Shown piece after piece: positions 37,388-46,851 of a stretch of 64,000 nucleotides of DNA (the first letter of the stretch is position 1; the number at the start of each line of letters is the position of its first letter). The notes under the pieces were generated by a model. That model made no database searches and had not been told where the DNA came from. It saw only the letters and a program-made list of their open reading frames with translations. This DNA is from Arsukibacterium sp. UBA3155. GTDB lineage: Bacteria; Pseudomonadota; Gammaproteobacteria; Enterobacterales; Alteromonadaceae. The stretch covers positions 175,038 through 239,037 of the forward strand of contig DEYP01000002.1 in assembly GCA_002364615.1 (NCBI GenBank), in the 5' to 3' direction. A program made the translations under genes and the position numbers.

Positions 37388-39274
37388 ATGCGTAAATCTC
37401 TGCTGTTTATTGCGATGGCCAGTGTCCTCACTGGCTGTAATCCAAGCCCCGAAAACACCACCAACAACTTTAATTCAACCGCACTAACTGAACAATCAGT
37501 CAGCCAACAAACTGCTGAAGTATCGACGACTGAAAGGCTAAACCAATGGTTTGCCGAAAAGTACGAACAACAACTGCAACAAAGCCCTATACAGATGACC
37601 TTTATGGGACGAAAAGACAAATACGATCAAATTGATGATGTCACGCTGGCAGCTGAACAGCAACAACTGGCATGGCTGGAGCAATCCGTTACCGAACTTA
37701 AAGCCAACTTTGCGTATGATGAACTGGACCTGGAAGCTCAGACATCCTATGACGTTTGGGTCTATCAATACGAAATGGCCAAGGCCGGTGCAAAATTCAG
37801 ACAAAACAGATATGTTTTTACCCAAATGCAGGGGATCCATGCCTTACTGCCGCAAATTCTGATTAATTTTCACAAAGTAGAAAACGCCGATGATATGCAG
37901 GCTTATGTTGCGCGCATTGAAGGGATAAGTAAGGCGATAACAGACTTACTGGCGCGGGCTCAACAAAATGCGGAGCAGGGGGTTCGTCCGCCAAAATTTG
38001 CTTATGAGGGGGTACTGACTCAATTAGAGAGCTTGCTAGCTGGGGCTCCATTAACGGATGCAGAGCAGGATATCCCTTTATGGGCCGATACCAAGGCTAA
38101 AATTAACAGCCTGATTGCCGCAGACAAACTGAGTGATGAACAGGCGAAGCAGCTGACCAATGAAGCCAGATTAGCGTTAGAGCAGCATTTTAAGCCGGCT
38201 TACAGTGGTCTCAAGCAATGGTTAGAAGACGATATAGAAAATACCGACACTGTCGCTACCGGAGTTGGCAAACAAGCGAACGGCAAAGCCTATTATAACC
38301 ATCAACTGAAAGTGTCAACCACTACGGATTTAACCGCAGAAGAAATTCATCAGATTGGTTTAGATGAGGTTGAAAGGCTGACAAAGGAGATGACAGCCAT
38401 AAAGGATAAACTGGGATTTCCTGGTGATTTACAGGCATTTTTTGAATTTATAAAAACGGACGACCAGTTTTACTACCCGGATACTGATGCCGGTCGACAA
38501 GCCTATATTGATGACTCTCAGCAATATCTGGATTTTATTAATAGCCGGTTACCTGAATTCTTTGGTACCTTACCGAAGGCGGGCCTGGTGGTTAAACGGG
38601 TAGAGCCGTTTCGAGAGCAACCTGGCGCAGCGCAACATTATTTTCCTGGCACTCCGGATGGAACACGACCTGGCGTTTACTATGCCCATTTGTCTGACAT
38701 GCGCGCGATGCCGAAAAATGAAATGGAAGCCATTGCTTATCATGAGGGCAGTCCGGGGCATCATATGCAAATTTCAATAGCCCAGGAACTCAGCTCTGTA
38801 CCCGCTTTTCGCACGCAGGCTCGCTTTACTGTGTATTCAGAAGGCTGGGCGTTATATGCTGAATTGTTGGCAAAAGAAATGGGCGCTTATCAGAACCCCT
38901 ATTCTGATTTTGGCCGGCTAATCACCGAAATGTGGCGTGCGGTGCGCCTGGTGGTAGATACTGGATTACATAGCAAAGGTTGGACTGAACAGCAGGCGAT
39001 AGAGTATTTTCGTGAGAAAACCCCAATTGCTGAGGGCGCAGTAGTGTCTGAGGTACGTCGCTATATCGTGATGCCAGGTCAGGCGACTGCTTACAAAATT
39101 GGTATGATTAAAATTCTGGAACTACGCCAGTATGCCGAGCAGGAATTAGGTGATCGCTTTGACATCCGTGAATTTCACGACACGATTTTAACCGGTGGGG
39201 CCTTGCCACTTAATGTGTTAGAGCGTCGGGTGAAAAACTGGGTAAGCCAGCTAAAAATCAGTGCAAGCAGCTAA
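37388..39274 (+). CDS. DUF885 lipoprotein, putative zinc metallopeptidase
   Basis: The 628-residue protein has a lipoprotein signal (LTGC, Cys17), so it is anchored in the envelope. The C-terminal half has YHEGSPGHHMQIS, a HExxxxHH-type zinc motif of DUF885 proteins, and YSEGWALYAELL, the likely third ligand. DUF885 proteins are related to M2/M3-like peptidases but their substrates are poorly known. The ending NVLERRVKNWVSQ is typical of the family. Confidence 0.9.
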   Translation: MRKSLLFIAMASVLTGCNPSPENTTNNFNSTALTEQSVSQQTAEVSTTERLNQWFAEKYEQQLQQSPIQMTFMGRKDKYDQIDDVTLAAEQQQLAWLEQSVTELKANFAYDELDLEAQTSYDVWVYQYEMAKAGAKFRQNRYVFTQMQGIHALLPQILINFHKVENADDMQAYVARIEGISKAITDLLARAQQNAEQGVRPPKFAYEGVLTQLESLLAGAPLTDAEQDIPLWADTKAKINSLIAADKLSDEQAKQLTNEARLALEQHFKPAYSGLKQWLEDDIENTDTVATGVGKQANGKAYYNHQLKVSTTTDLTAEEIHQIGLDEVERLTKEMTAIKDKLGFPGDLQAFFEFIKTDDQFYYPDTDAGRQAYIDDSQQYLDFINSRLPEFFGTLPKAGLVVKRVEPFREQPGAAQHYFPGTPDGTRPGVYYAHLSDMRAMPKNEMEAIAYHEGSPGHHMQISIAQELSSVPAFRTQARFTVYSEGWALYAELLAKEMGAYQNPYSDFGRLITEMWRAVRLVVDTGLHSKGWTEQQAIEYFREKTPIAEGAVVSEVRRYIVMPGQATAYKIGMIKILELRQYAEQELGDRFDIREFHDTILTGGALPLNVLERRVKNWVSQLKISASS

Positions 39275-39286
39275 GCCATAGTGCTT

Positions 39287-39325
39287 AACGGGTTGTCAGT
39301 AACACCCCATTACTGGTAACCCGTT
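39287..39325. terminator. Symmetric hairpin between DUF885 and DUF1543 genes
   Basis: AACGGGTT and AACCCGTT form an outer stem and CAGTAA and TTACTG an inner one, separated by a gt/gt internal loop. It lies exactly between two convergent genes and probably acts as a bidirectional terminator, although there is no long T-run. Confidence 0.6.
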
Positions 39326-39338
39326 ACTTTATCGTTAT

Positions 39339-39830
39339 TTAGCCAATGACAATATAGTCATTTTCAAAGTAACAGCCCTGGTGCTCCGCCGGGTGTAGCT
39401 GTACAAAGCGTCCGTCAACCTGTTCCAGTGCCACGCATTGTTCCACCTCGAACACATTATCGGTGTGAGGTTTGTCCCATTTCAGATTGAGGTGCTGTTT
39501 TGCAAGTTGCTTAGCTTGCGCTTTGCTATCAGCAACCAACATGAAATAACGATGCTCTTCGCCAAATATACTGCTGAGATAGCCACCTAAATTAATAAAA
39601 AATAACTTAGGGCCTGAGGTTTGGGGCGTATCGGCTAAGGTAACCGCAAAACCGTCTACTCCGGATATCGCCATCCAGGCATCTATATGCAATCCTTTGG
39701 GCTCGGCAAACCATAGCGCACGTAATTGCGGATAGGTTTGTTCAAGGTTGTCACCGGCAACGAAAACGACATCGTGCAGCTCAACATTTGCTTTAGGGTG
39801 GCTGCCGCCTAACATGACCATATACAACAT
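39339..39830 (-). CDS. DUF1543-domain protein
   Basis: The 163-residue protein starts MLYMVMLGGSHPKANVELHD, the hallmark of DUF1543, and contains VDGFAVTLA and the repeat-like KLFFINLGGY block. No function is established for the family. It has no signal peptide and is probably cytoplasmic. The start at 39830 has AAGGATG upstream. It is convergent with the DUF885 gene. Confidence 0.85.
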   Translation of the reverse strand: MLYMVMLGGSHPKANVELHDVVFVAGDNLEQTYPQLRALWFAEPKGLHIDAWMAISGVDGFAVTLADTPQTSGPKLFFINLGGYLSSIFGEEHRYFMLVADSKAQAKQLAKQHLNLKWDKPHTDNVFEVEQCVALEQVDGRFVQLHPAEHQGCYFENDYIVIG

Positions 39831-39884
39831 GGGTTTACATCCTTACACCGGTTTAATCAGGCGCAGATAGTAGCGGGTAACAGG

Positions 39885-41108
39885 TTAATTTACTACTGCT
39901 GGCTTACTTTGCCAGATAACTGTAAATCCTTTTTTCAGCACATATAAAAACAGCAGTGGCAATAATAAGGTTTTTAAGAAAAACAATGCCATAACATTAA
40001 GAATATTGGTTACGGCATCGTCCAGTCGCTGCTTTAACTGATAAACCAGACGCGGGTTAACTGCATCTTTAACTGCCGCTATACCATCGCCCAGCGACGA
40101 AAAGCTGTTTGCAATAGCGGCAAAAAACCCCGGTGTTTTTCCCTCTAAAGCCATTTCGGCAAGCTGAACCTGATTACGAATATCAGCTTGCTGGCGCAGC
40201 AGATTCTGTTGTTCATTCTGCCAGCGTTGCTGCATTTCGCGCCGCTGCTTTATTTTAGCCGTTAACTGTTCAACTCTGGGATCAGGTTTAAGATAATTTA
40301 GTCGCTGTAACACCCCAAGCTCATCCAGCAGACTGTCTAATTGTTGCTCCAGGCCGGCCAGCTCCTGTTGCCCCTGCTGCTGCTGTTGCTGAAGTTTTAA
40401 CACGGTTCGGCTGTTGCTTGTCAGTTGTTGTTGTAAGGTCGAGATATCTTCAGTTAGGTCACGGGTTAATGCCGGGTTTATCAACTGATTATCTTGGTCC
40501 TGAACCCCTTCAATCGATTCCAGAATATGCATTTGCTGCTGGGTGCGCTCATATAAAAAAGCGTTGTCTACCAGGCCATTTGCCGCCACAACCAACACCA
40601 GGGCAAAACGCAGAAACAATAATGCTAAAAAGCAACGAAGCAGCAGCATCTTAAAATAAACCGAGCTGAATACGCCGGGCAATAATGAGCTGACCAAGAC
40701 AAGTAATGCTGAAATACTCAGCATTATTTTAAAAAACGTATCGCTGACGATTTCAAGCAATACTTTTTGGATCACCAGAGAACCAATGGCAAGTTTCATT
40801 GCTGAGGAGTATTGTTCAACCAGGTCGTTTAATGGATCAAGTACCTCACCAGCGCCAACAGAGCCACCGACTCCAACGCTGAACTCAAAAGTTACAGATT
40901 GCAGAAAAGAAATAAGCGCATTCATGCCTCTGGCAATTAAAAAAGCAGAACTAGCTTCAACCAGAGCATCATCAATATACGCGGTGGTATAGCGATCAAT
41001 AATGCCGCTCCAGGATAACATAACGCTGAGCAGAATAAGGCTAAAAACAAACCAGCGAAGCTTATTGGAATAAGCACTATGCTTACTGTTAATTGTCGCG
41101 ACTGCCAT
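39885..41108 (-). CDS. Unknown inner-membrane protein with long coiled coil
   Basis: I do not recognise a family for this 407-residue protein. Hydrophobic helices are at about 18-34, 127-148, 155-176 and 372-392. Between residues about 185 and 320 lies a glutamine-rich coiled coil, including a run of Q at 240-245. Residues 74-90 are glycine-rich (VGVGGSVGAGE). The ATG at 41108 follows AGAGG. The layout suggests a membrane scaffold or channel-like protein, with the coiled coil forming one soluble domain. It is upstream of, and divergent from, the RND efflux genes. Confidence 0.7.
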   Translation of the reverse strand: MAVATINSKHSAYSNKLRWFVFSLILLSVMLSWSGIIDRYTTAYIDDALVEASSAFLIARGMNALISFLQSVTFEFSVGVGGSVGAGEVLDPLNDLVEQYSSAMKLAIGSLVIQKVLLEIVSDTFFKIMLSISALLVLVSSLLPGVFSSVYFKMLLLRCFLALLFLRFALVLVVAANGLVDNAFLYERTQQQMHILESIEGVQDQDNQLINPALTRDLTEDISTLQQQLTSNSRTVLKLQQQQQQGQQELAGLEQQLDSLLDELGVLQRLNYLKPDPRVEQLTAKIKQRREMQQRWQNEQQNLLRQQADIRNQVQLAEMALEGKTPGFFAAIANSFSSLGDGIAAVKDAVNPRLVYQLKQRLDDAVTNILNVMALFFLKTLLLPLLFLYVLKKGFTVIWQSKPAVVN

Positions 41109-41386
41109 GGCGTTGCCTCTTAGCGTAGGTAGAAAAGCTTGTCGATGCTAGCAGTCAGATGCGGTGCTGTCGATGCGCAAGCGCCGCTTAACTCAAATTA
41201 CCGCAGCCTGTCGCCAATTGAGCGAGTTTTGTGATCATCATCGGCTATAAACCGTATATTGACGGTAATAGCTAATCCAGACATTTTTCTGTCGGAAAGA
41301 TCTGACTTTGTTAACGTGCACAGTGTCACATTGCAGGGATTTTTTTCCGTTTAATAAACGGCTAACCGGCCGCAAAGGAACAGTAC

Positions 41387-42436
41387 ATGACAACAGCATG
41401 GCAAAACGCGATATGCCTCGCCGTATTAGTAGTAATTAGCACAAGCAGTTTCAGCAGCGTTGCACAGAACCGCGGCGCCGGGCGGGCAGCACAGGTTATC
41501 AGCATGCCGGTAGAATTTGAACGTATCAGCACTCAGGTTGAAGCGGTTGGTTCGGCTGAGGCGGTGCAATCCGTCGTCATTTACCCTGCGGTGGCGGATA
41601 AAGTGACAGCCATTCATTTTACCCCGGGACAGCAAGTACAACGAGGCGATGTTTTACTGGAGCTTGATGCACGGCGCCAGCACGTGGCATTAGACCGGGC
41701 CAGGATCCAGCTCGCTGATGCAGAGCGAACCCTGGAGAGACTGACAACCAGCCGACGTCAGGGTGCAGTACCTCAAAGCCAGTTGGATGATGCAATGACC
41801 GCCCGGGATTTGATTAAAGTGGCGGTAACAGAGGCGGAAGCAGAACTTGAAGATCGCACTGTCAGGGCGCCTTTTGCCGGTGTCGTCGGCTTAACCGATG
41901 TTGAAATTGGCGATAGAATTACCCAGCAGACTGCGATCACTACTCTGGATAACCGCAGCCAGCTATTGGTTAATTTCAGAGCGCCGGAAACTGCGCTAAG
42001 CATGTTACAACAACAACCAAAGTTGACCTTGCAGCCATGGCAGGGGGGCACCATAAACCTTGATGCCGAAATCAGTCAGGTTGATTCGCGTATTGATAAT
42101 GTTAACCGTACCATCAGGGTGCGTGCTCTGCTTGATAACAGCAATGATTTATACCGCCCAGGAATGAGCTTTCGGGTGAAACTTGAAGTTAGCGGTGAAG
42201 CCTATGCCGTTGTCCCTGAAGCGGCGCTGTTGTGGGGGGCAACTGGTGCTTATGTCTGGATGGAGCAAGATAGCAAGGCCAAAAAAGTCGATGTGCAGAT
42301 AAAACAGCGGCTTAGTGGCCGGTTACTGGTGGCGGCCGATTTGGCCGAGGGTGACATGTTAATTACCGAAGGTGTACAAACCCTGCGCGCCGGCCAAACC
42401 GTGCAATCTGCAAACGTACAAAGGGCTGGTTTATGA
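41387..42436 (+). CDS. RND efflux periplasmic adaptor (membrane fusion protein)
   Basis: The 349-residue protein has a signal peptide (about 1-26), a biotinyl-lipoyl-like module (AVADKVTAIHFTPGQQVQRGDVLLELDARR), an alpha-hairpin (about 90-135) and beta-barrel domains (TVRAPFAGVVGLTDVEIGDRI). It lacks a lipobox, unlike AcrA. Its stop overlaps the ATG of the RND pump gene by 4 bp (ATGA), so both are made together. The substrate range is unknown. No outer-membrane factor is adjacent. Confidence 0.93.
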   Translation: MTTAWQNAICLAVLVVISTSSFSSVAQNRGAGRAAQVISMPVEFERISTQVEAVGSAEAVQSVVIYPAVADKVTAIHFTPGQQVQRGDVLLELDARRQHVALDRARIQLADAERTLERLTTSRRQGAVPQSQLDDAMTARDLIKVAVTEAEAELEDRTVRAPFAGVVGLTDVEIGDRITQQTAITTLDNRSQLLVNFRAPETALSMLQQQPKLTLQPWQGGTINLDAEISQVDSRIDNVNRTIRVRALLDNSNDLYRPGMSFRVKLEVSGEAYAVVPEAALLWGATGAYVWMEQDSKAKKVDVQIKQRLSGRLLVAADLAEGDMLITEGVQTLRAGQTVQSANVQRAGL

Positions 42437-45400
42437 AGCACGATCCTATCCACAATGACTTGCCCTCACTGTCAATTCGCCGGCCAGTACTGATTATTGT
42501 ATTAAACCTACTGATCATCATCGCCGGCATTGCCGCTATTAATGGCCTGGAAGTGCGTGAGCTACCAGATGTTGACCGGCCTATCGTGTCGGTGACGGCA
42601 AGTTTCCCCGGCGGTTCACCCGAAACGGTAGACACCGAGGTGACCAGTAAACTGGAAGGTGCTGTTGCCAGGGTGTCAGGAGTTAAATCCATCAACGCTT
42701 CCAGTGAAGAAGGAAGCTCACGGGTACGGGTAGAGTTCCGACCTGGGATTAATCTGGATGATGCCGCCAATGAAACCCGCGAAGCGGTTAGCCGCGTTCA
42801 GCGTGAACTACCCGACGCGGTGGAACGTTTGGCTATTGTTAAAGCAGATAACGATGCAGAGTCAGTAGTAAGTATTGCGGTCTCCAGCAGCACACTGGAC
42901 TTAGAAACCCTGACGGAACGCATTGAGACCGATCTTGCGCCGTTATTTTTAACTATTCCAGGGGTAGCGGATGTCAGGTTAAACGGAGACCGACAGCGGG
43001 TGCTGCGGGTTATTCTTGACCCACTTCGCCTGACCAGTTTCAACCTGGCAGTTACCGACGTTGCCGCAGCACTTCGACAGGCTCCGTTTGATGTGCCTGC
43101 CGGCAGCCTGCGCTCTACCGACCAACAGCTTATTGTCAGGGCGGATGCAACTTCAGTAAGCGCCGAACAGGTCGAGGACATCATTATTAGTGGTAATACC
43201 CGGATTGGCGATGTTGCTACGGTCTATTTTGGGCCGGCAGATGCCAACAGTATGGTCAGACTGGATGGTCGTCCGGTTATTGGCCTGGGCATTATCAGGC
43301 AGGCGCGTTCGAATACCATTGAAATATCAGATGAAGTACTGGCGCTGGTAAAAAAAGTTGAGAGTCGTTTTCCTGAATTACAATTGCAGGTGACTTCGGA
43401 TGACGCAGAGTTTATCCGGGGATCAGTGCGCGAAGTGATTACTTCGCTAGCTTTGACCGTGTTACTGGTCATTTTTACCCTCTGGTTATTTATCGGCTCA
43501 TGGCGGGCCACTATCGTGCCAGCACTATCTATTCCTGTATCGCTGATTGGGGCATTGGCGGCAATTTGGTTAATGGGTTTTTCAATCAACATTTTAACCT
43601 TGCTGGCGTTGGTTCTTGCCACCGGGCTTATCGTAGATGATGCTATTGTGGTATCTGAAAACATTCAGCGCCGGCGTAGTATGGGTCTTGGTGCACGTGC
43701 CGCTGCCGTTATAGGCACCCGTGAGGTATTTTTCGCCGTAGTGGCTACCACCGCGGTATTAGTGGCAGTGTTTGTCCCCATTGCGTTTCTACCATCAACT
43801 GCAGGCCGGTTGTTCAGGGAGTTTGGCGGCGTATTGGCCGCGGCCGTTATTATTTCATCCTTCGTCGCTTTATCGCTGGTACCGGCATTGACGGCCAGGT
43901 TGCCGATTAAGCAAGGTGCCAAAAATATGTTTGCCGGAGTAGGTAACCGGCTATTAACGATATACAGCCGCAGTTTGCACTGGACGTTGGATCATGCCCT
44001 GATCGTGTTTATTGCCTGCTTACTGGCCGCCGGTGGTGCAGGTGCCTTGTATGTAACGCTGGATAACGAATTAATGCCCAGCGAAGACCGTGGCACTATC
44101 CGGGTATTTGCCCGGGGTCCTGATGGTGTAGGCTTGAACTTTATGGATCGGCAAGCAGATAAAATGGAAGAAATTCTGTTGCCTTATGTTGATGGTGGCG
44201 ATATCGACTCTATTTATACGGTGGTTGGCCAATGGGATCCTAACCTGGTATTTATTACCGTGCCGCTGAAAAACTGGAGTGAACGCGACAAATCTCAACA
44301 GGAAATTATTAATCAGCTCAGTCCGCAACTTGCCGCTATTCCGGGCGCTCCGGCCCGGGCCTTTGGTTCGAACAGCCTGAATTTACGTGGCCAGGGTGGC
44401 GGGCTGGAGCTGGCGTTAACTGGCGAATCTTACGCTGACATTTTTGCAGCAGCCCAGGCATTTTCAAAAGCCATTCAGCAACAATTGCCGGAACTTGGCA
44501 TGCCCAGAATTTCTTACCAGCCTACACAACCGCAATTGCGGGTTAATATAGACCGGCGCAGGGCAGAAGAGCTGGGAGTGCCATTGTCAGATATTGCAGC
44601 AACTTTGCGGGTTGCGATTAATGGCGACGATCTGGCTGATCTGAATGTCGGAGATCAATCTGTTCCCATCATTCTGCAAGCGGCAGCGTCATCGGTCACC
44701 AATCCGTCTGATCTTGCAAACCTTTATGTCGGTTCAAGTTTGGGTGGTTTAGTACCTCTTTCCAGCTTGGCCTATATCTCAGAAGAGGGTGTCGCCGCTG
44801 AGCTGGAACGTCAGTCACAGCGCCGGGCTATTGAAATGGAAATGCAATTGCCTGAAGATTTTCCATTGGAGCAGGCAGTTGAACAATTACGCGAGCTGGC
44901 ACAGCAGCAACTACCAGCAAATGTGGGGCTGGTATTTCTGGGCGAGGCGTTAACCTTTGAGGAAACCGCTCGTGAGGTTACGCTGACATACGTGTTAGCG
45001 TTTGTCATAGTGTTATTGGTATTAGCAGCACAGTTTGAAAGTGCCAACAGTGCAGTAGTTGTCATGGCAACGGTACCCTTTGGCATTGCCGCAGCGTTAT
45101 TTGCCTTGTTTTTAACCGGTACCTCAATCAATATTTATTCGCAGATTGGGTTGGTTATGCTAATTGGGTTGTTAGCAAAAAATGCGATTTTACTGGTCGA
45201 GTTTGCTGATCAATTGCGGGACCGCGGTTATTCTGTGCGTAAAGCGGTAGAAGAAGCAGCTCAAATTCGCCTGCGCCCGATAGCCATGACGTTATTGTCA
45301 ACCTTGCTGGGTGGTTTGCCGCTTATTCTGTCAAGCGGCGCCGGCGCTGAAGCGCGCAACGCTATTGGTTGGGTAGTATTTGGCGGCCTGGGCATTGCGG

Positions 45401-45522
45401 TGTTATTTACGCTGTACCTTACGCCCGTACTGTACCTGGCACTTGCGCGCTTTGCCAAACCACGGGCTGACGAAAGTAACCGGTTAGAACGCGAATTAGA
45501 AGCGGCCCAGACCCTTGATTAA
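42433..45522 (+). CDS. RND multidrug efflux permease
   Basis: The 1029-residue inner-membrane pump has twelve expected helices and two large periplasmic loops. The proton relay pair is in TGLIVDDAIVVSENIQRR (helix 4). Porter-domain blocks include FPGGSPETVDTEVTSKLE and, in the second half, LRPIAMTLLSTLLGGLPL. It is a hydrophobe/amphiphile efflux type. It works with the adaptor gene just upstream and needs a TolC-like channel encoded elsewhere. No local regulator gene is seen. Confidence 0.95.
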   Translation: MKHDPIHNDLPSLSIRRPVLIIVLNLLIIIAGIAAINGLEVRELPDVDRPIVSVTASFPGGSPETVDTEVTSKLEGAVARVSGVKSINASSEEGSSRVRVEFRPGINLDDAANETREAVSRVQRELPDAVERLAIVKADNDAESVVSIAVSSSTLDLETLTERIETDLAPLFLTIPGVADVRLNGDRQRVLRVILDPLRLTSFNLAVTDVAAALRQAPFDVPAGSLRSTDQQLIVRADATSVSAEQVEDIIISGNTRIGDVATVYFGPADANSMVRLDGRPVIGLGIIRQARSNTIEISDEVLALVKKVESRFPELQLQVTSDDAEFIRGSVREVITSLALTVLLVIFTLWLFIGSWRATIVPALSIPVSLIGALAAIWLMGFSINILTLLALVLATGLIVDDAIVVSENIQRRRSMGLGARAAAVIGTREVFFAVVATTAVLVAVFVPIAFLPSTAGRLFREFGGVLAAAVIISSFVALSLVPALTARLPIKQGAKNMFAGVGNRLLTIYSRSLHWTLDHALIVFIACLLAAGGAGALYVTLDNELMPSEDRGTIRVFARGPDGVGLNFMDRQADKMEEILLPYVDGGDIDSIYTVVGQWDPNLVFITVPLKNWSERDKSQQEIINQLSPQLAAIPGAPARAFGSNSLNLRGQGGGLELALTGESYADIFAAAQAFSKAIQQQLPELGMPRISYQPTQPQLRVNIDRRRAEELGVPLSDIAATLRVAINGDDLADLNVGDQSVPIILQAAASSVTNPSDLANLYVGSSLGGLVPLSSLAYISEEGVAAELERQSQRRAIEMEMQLPEDFPLEQAVEQLRELAQQQLPANVGLVFLGEALTFEETAREVTLTYVLAFVIVLLVLAAQFESANSAVVVMATVPFGIAAALFALFLTGTSINIYSQIGLVMLIGLLAKNAILLVEFADQLRDRGYSVRKAVEEAAQIRLRPIAMTLLSTLLGGLPLILSSGAGAEARNAIGWVVFGGLGIAVLFTLYLTPVLYLALARFAKPRADESNRLERELEAAQTLD

Positions 45523-45575
45523 TTTGCGCTAGCGTAACAGCATTGTGTAACGTAAATAATAACTAGTGCATTTTA

Positions 45576-46691
45576 ATGATAGAAATAACGCTGTGTGATG
45601 ATCTATCGACAGTCAGTGCGGTGTCCTGGAACCGTTTATTTGACACTGATATGCCATTTTGCCAACACGCCTTTCTTGTTGCATTAGAGCAAGGCGGTAG
45701 TGTTGGCGAGGGCAGTGGCTGGTTACCGCAACATTTATTACTTTACCGGGACGGCTCACTGGTTGCGGCAATGCCCATGTACCTGAAGCTACACTCATAC
45801 GGCGAATACCTGTTTGATTGGGCAATTGCTGAGGCTTACCAGCATCACAACCTGGCGTACTATCCAAAGTTGCTCTGTGCAATACCTTTTACGCCAGCTG
45901 AAGGGCCAAGATTCGGGGTAGCTGCCACGGAACAACCTGCCCAGATTTTTGGCTTGCTGTTTAAAGCGATAAGTCAGCGCCAGCAACAACTGGCGTGTAG
46001 TAACTTTCAGTGTTTGTACCCAGACTTTCCTTTGCAGCAAATAATGCGTGGCAGCGGCATGCTGGAACGCTTTGATGTGCAGTTTCAGTGGCACAATCAT
46101 AATTATGATGCGTTTTCAGATTTTTTAGCGGCATTACCTTCCCGTAAACGCAAACAAATCAGCAAAGAGCGCGCGCAGGTAAGCGCACAGGGTATTATCG
46201 TCAAATATCATGCAGGCAGTGAGCTTACCCCTGATTTCTGGCACAAATTCAGCCAGTTCTATCAGGCTACTTATCAGAAAAGGTCCGGCCACAATGGCTA
46301 TTTAACGCCTGAGACAATGTTGTTATGGGGCCGGGATATGGCTGAGAGTATCGTGGTATTTGCCGCATACCTGAACGACAGACTGGTCGCTGCTTCATTG
46401 TGTTTTAAATCCACGGACTGCTTGTATGGCCGCTACTGGGGCTGCCTGGCAGAGTTTGATAAATTGCATTTCGAATGTTGTTATTATGCTGGTATCGACT
46501 ATTGCATTGCCAACAAGATAGTAAAGTTTGATGCTGGCGCGCAGGGCGAGCACAAGCTTAAACGCGGCTTTGTTCCGGTTATCCGCCGCGGTTTCTATCA
46601 ATTTAGCCCAAGCCCATTAACCGAGGCAATCGCTGATTACTGTCAGCGTGAACAACAGGCACTGCTGCAGCATTATCAACTGATGACCTAA
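45576..46691 (+). CDS. FemAB/GNAT-like protein (DUF482, COG3146 type)
   Basis: The 371-residue protein has an N-terminal part ending GEYLFDWAIAEAYQHHNLAYYPKLL and FTPAEGPRF, and a C-terminal acyltransferase-like half with KRKQISKER and GCLAEFDKLHFECCYY, GAQGEHKLKRGF. These blocks match the DUF482 family, annotated as peptidogalycan biosynthesis/N-acetyltransferase. The function is not proven; it may transfer an acyl or aminoacyl group. It follows the RND genes by 53 bp on the same strand. Confidence 0.85.
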   Translation: MIEITLCDDLSTVSAVSWNRLFDTDMPFCQHAFLVALEQGGSVGEGSGWLPQHLLLYRDGSLVAAMPMYLKLHSYGEYLFDWAIAEAYQHHNLAYYPKLLCAIPFTPAEGPRFGVAATEQPAQIFGLLFKAISQRQQQLACSNFQCLYPDFPLQQIMRGSGMLERFDVQFQWHNHNYDAFSDFLAALPSRKRKQISKERAQVSAQGIIVKYHAGSELTPDFWHKFSQFYQATYQKRSGHNGYLTPETMLLWGRDMAESIVVFAAYLNDRLVAASLCFKSTDCLYGRYWGCLAEFDKLHFECCYYAGIDYCIANKIVKFDAGAQGEHKLKRGFVPVIRRGFYQFSPSPLTEAIADYCQREQQALLQHYQLMT

Positions 46692-46851
46692 GCCGATTTT
46701 TACTGAAAAATTGAATTTATTGTCGGTTTTATTATCCATATTCTTGGCTATTTAGTTAATAAAAACAAAATAACACCCACCATGGGTTTTGAGTGAGCTT
46801 ATCGGTACCCCGTAGCGTATATGCAAACTACTAGTTGCAATATTAAGGGTA

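Noticed and set aside
40371..40393. CTG/TTG-like triplet repeat
   Set aside because: It only encodes the poly-glutamine part of a coiled coil inside the gene at 39885-41108, with mixed codons.
42363..45458. Several long antisense frames over the RND permease gene
   Set aside because: They are shadows caused by codon bias of the pump gene; none has a start signal or recognisable product.
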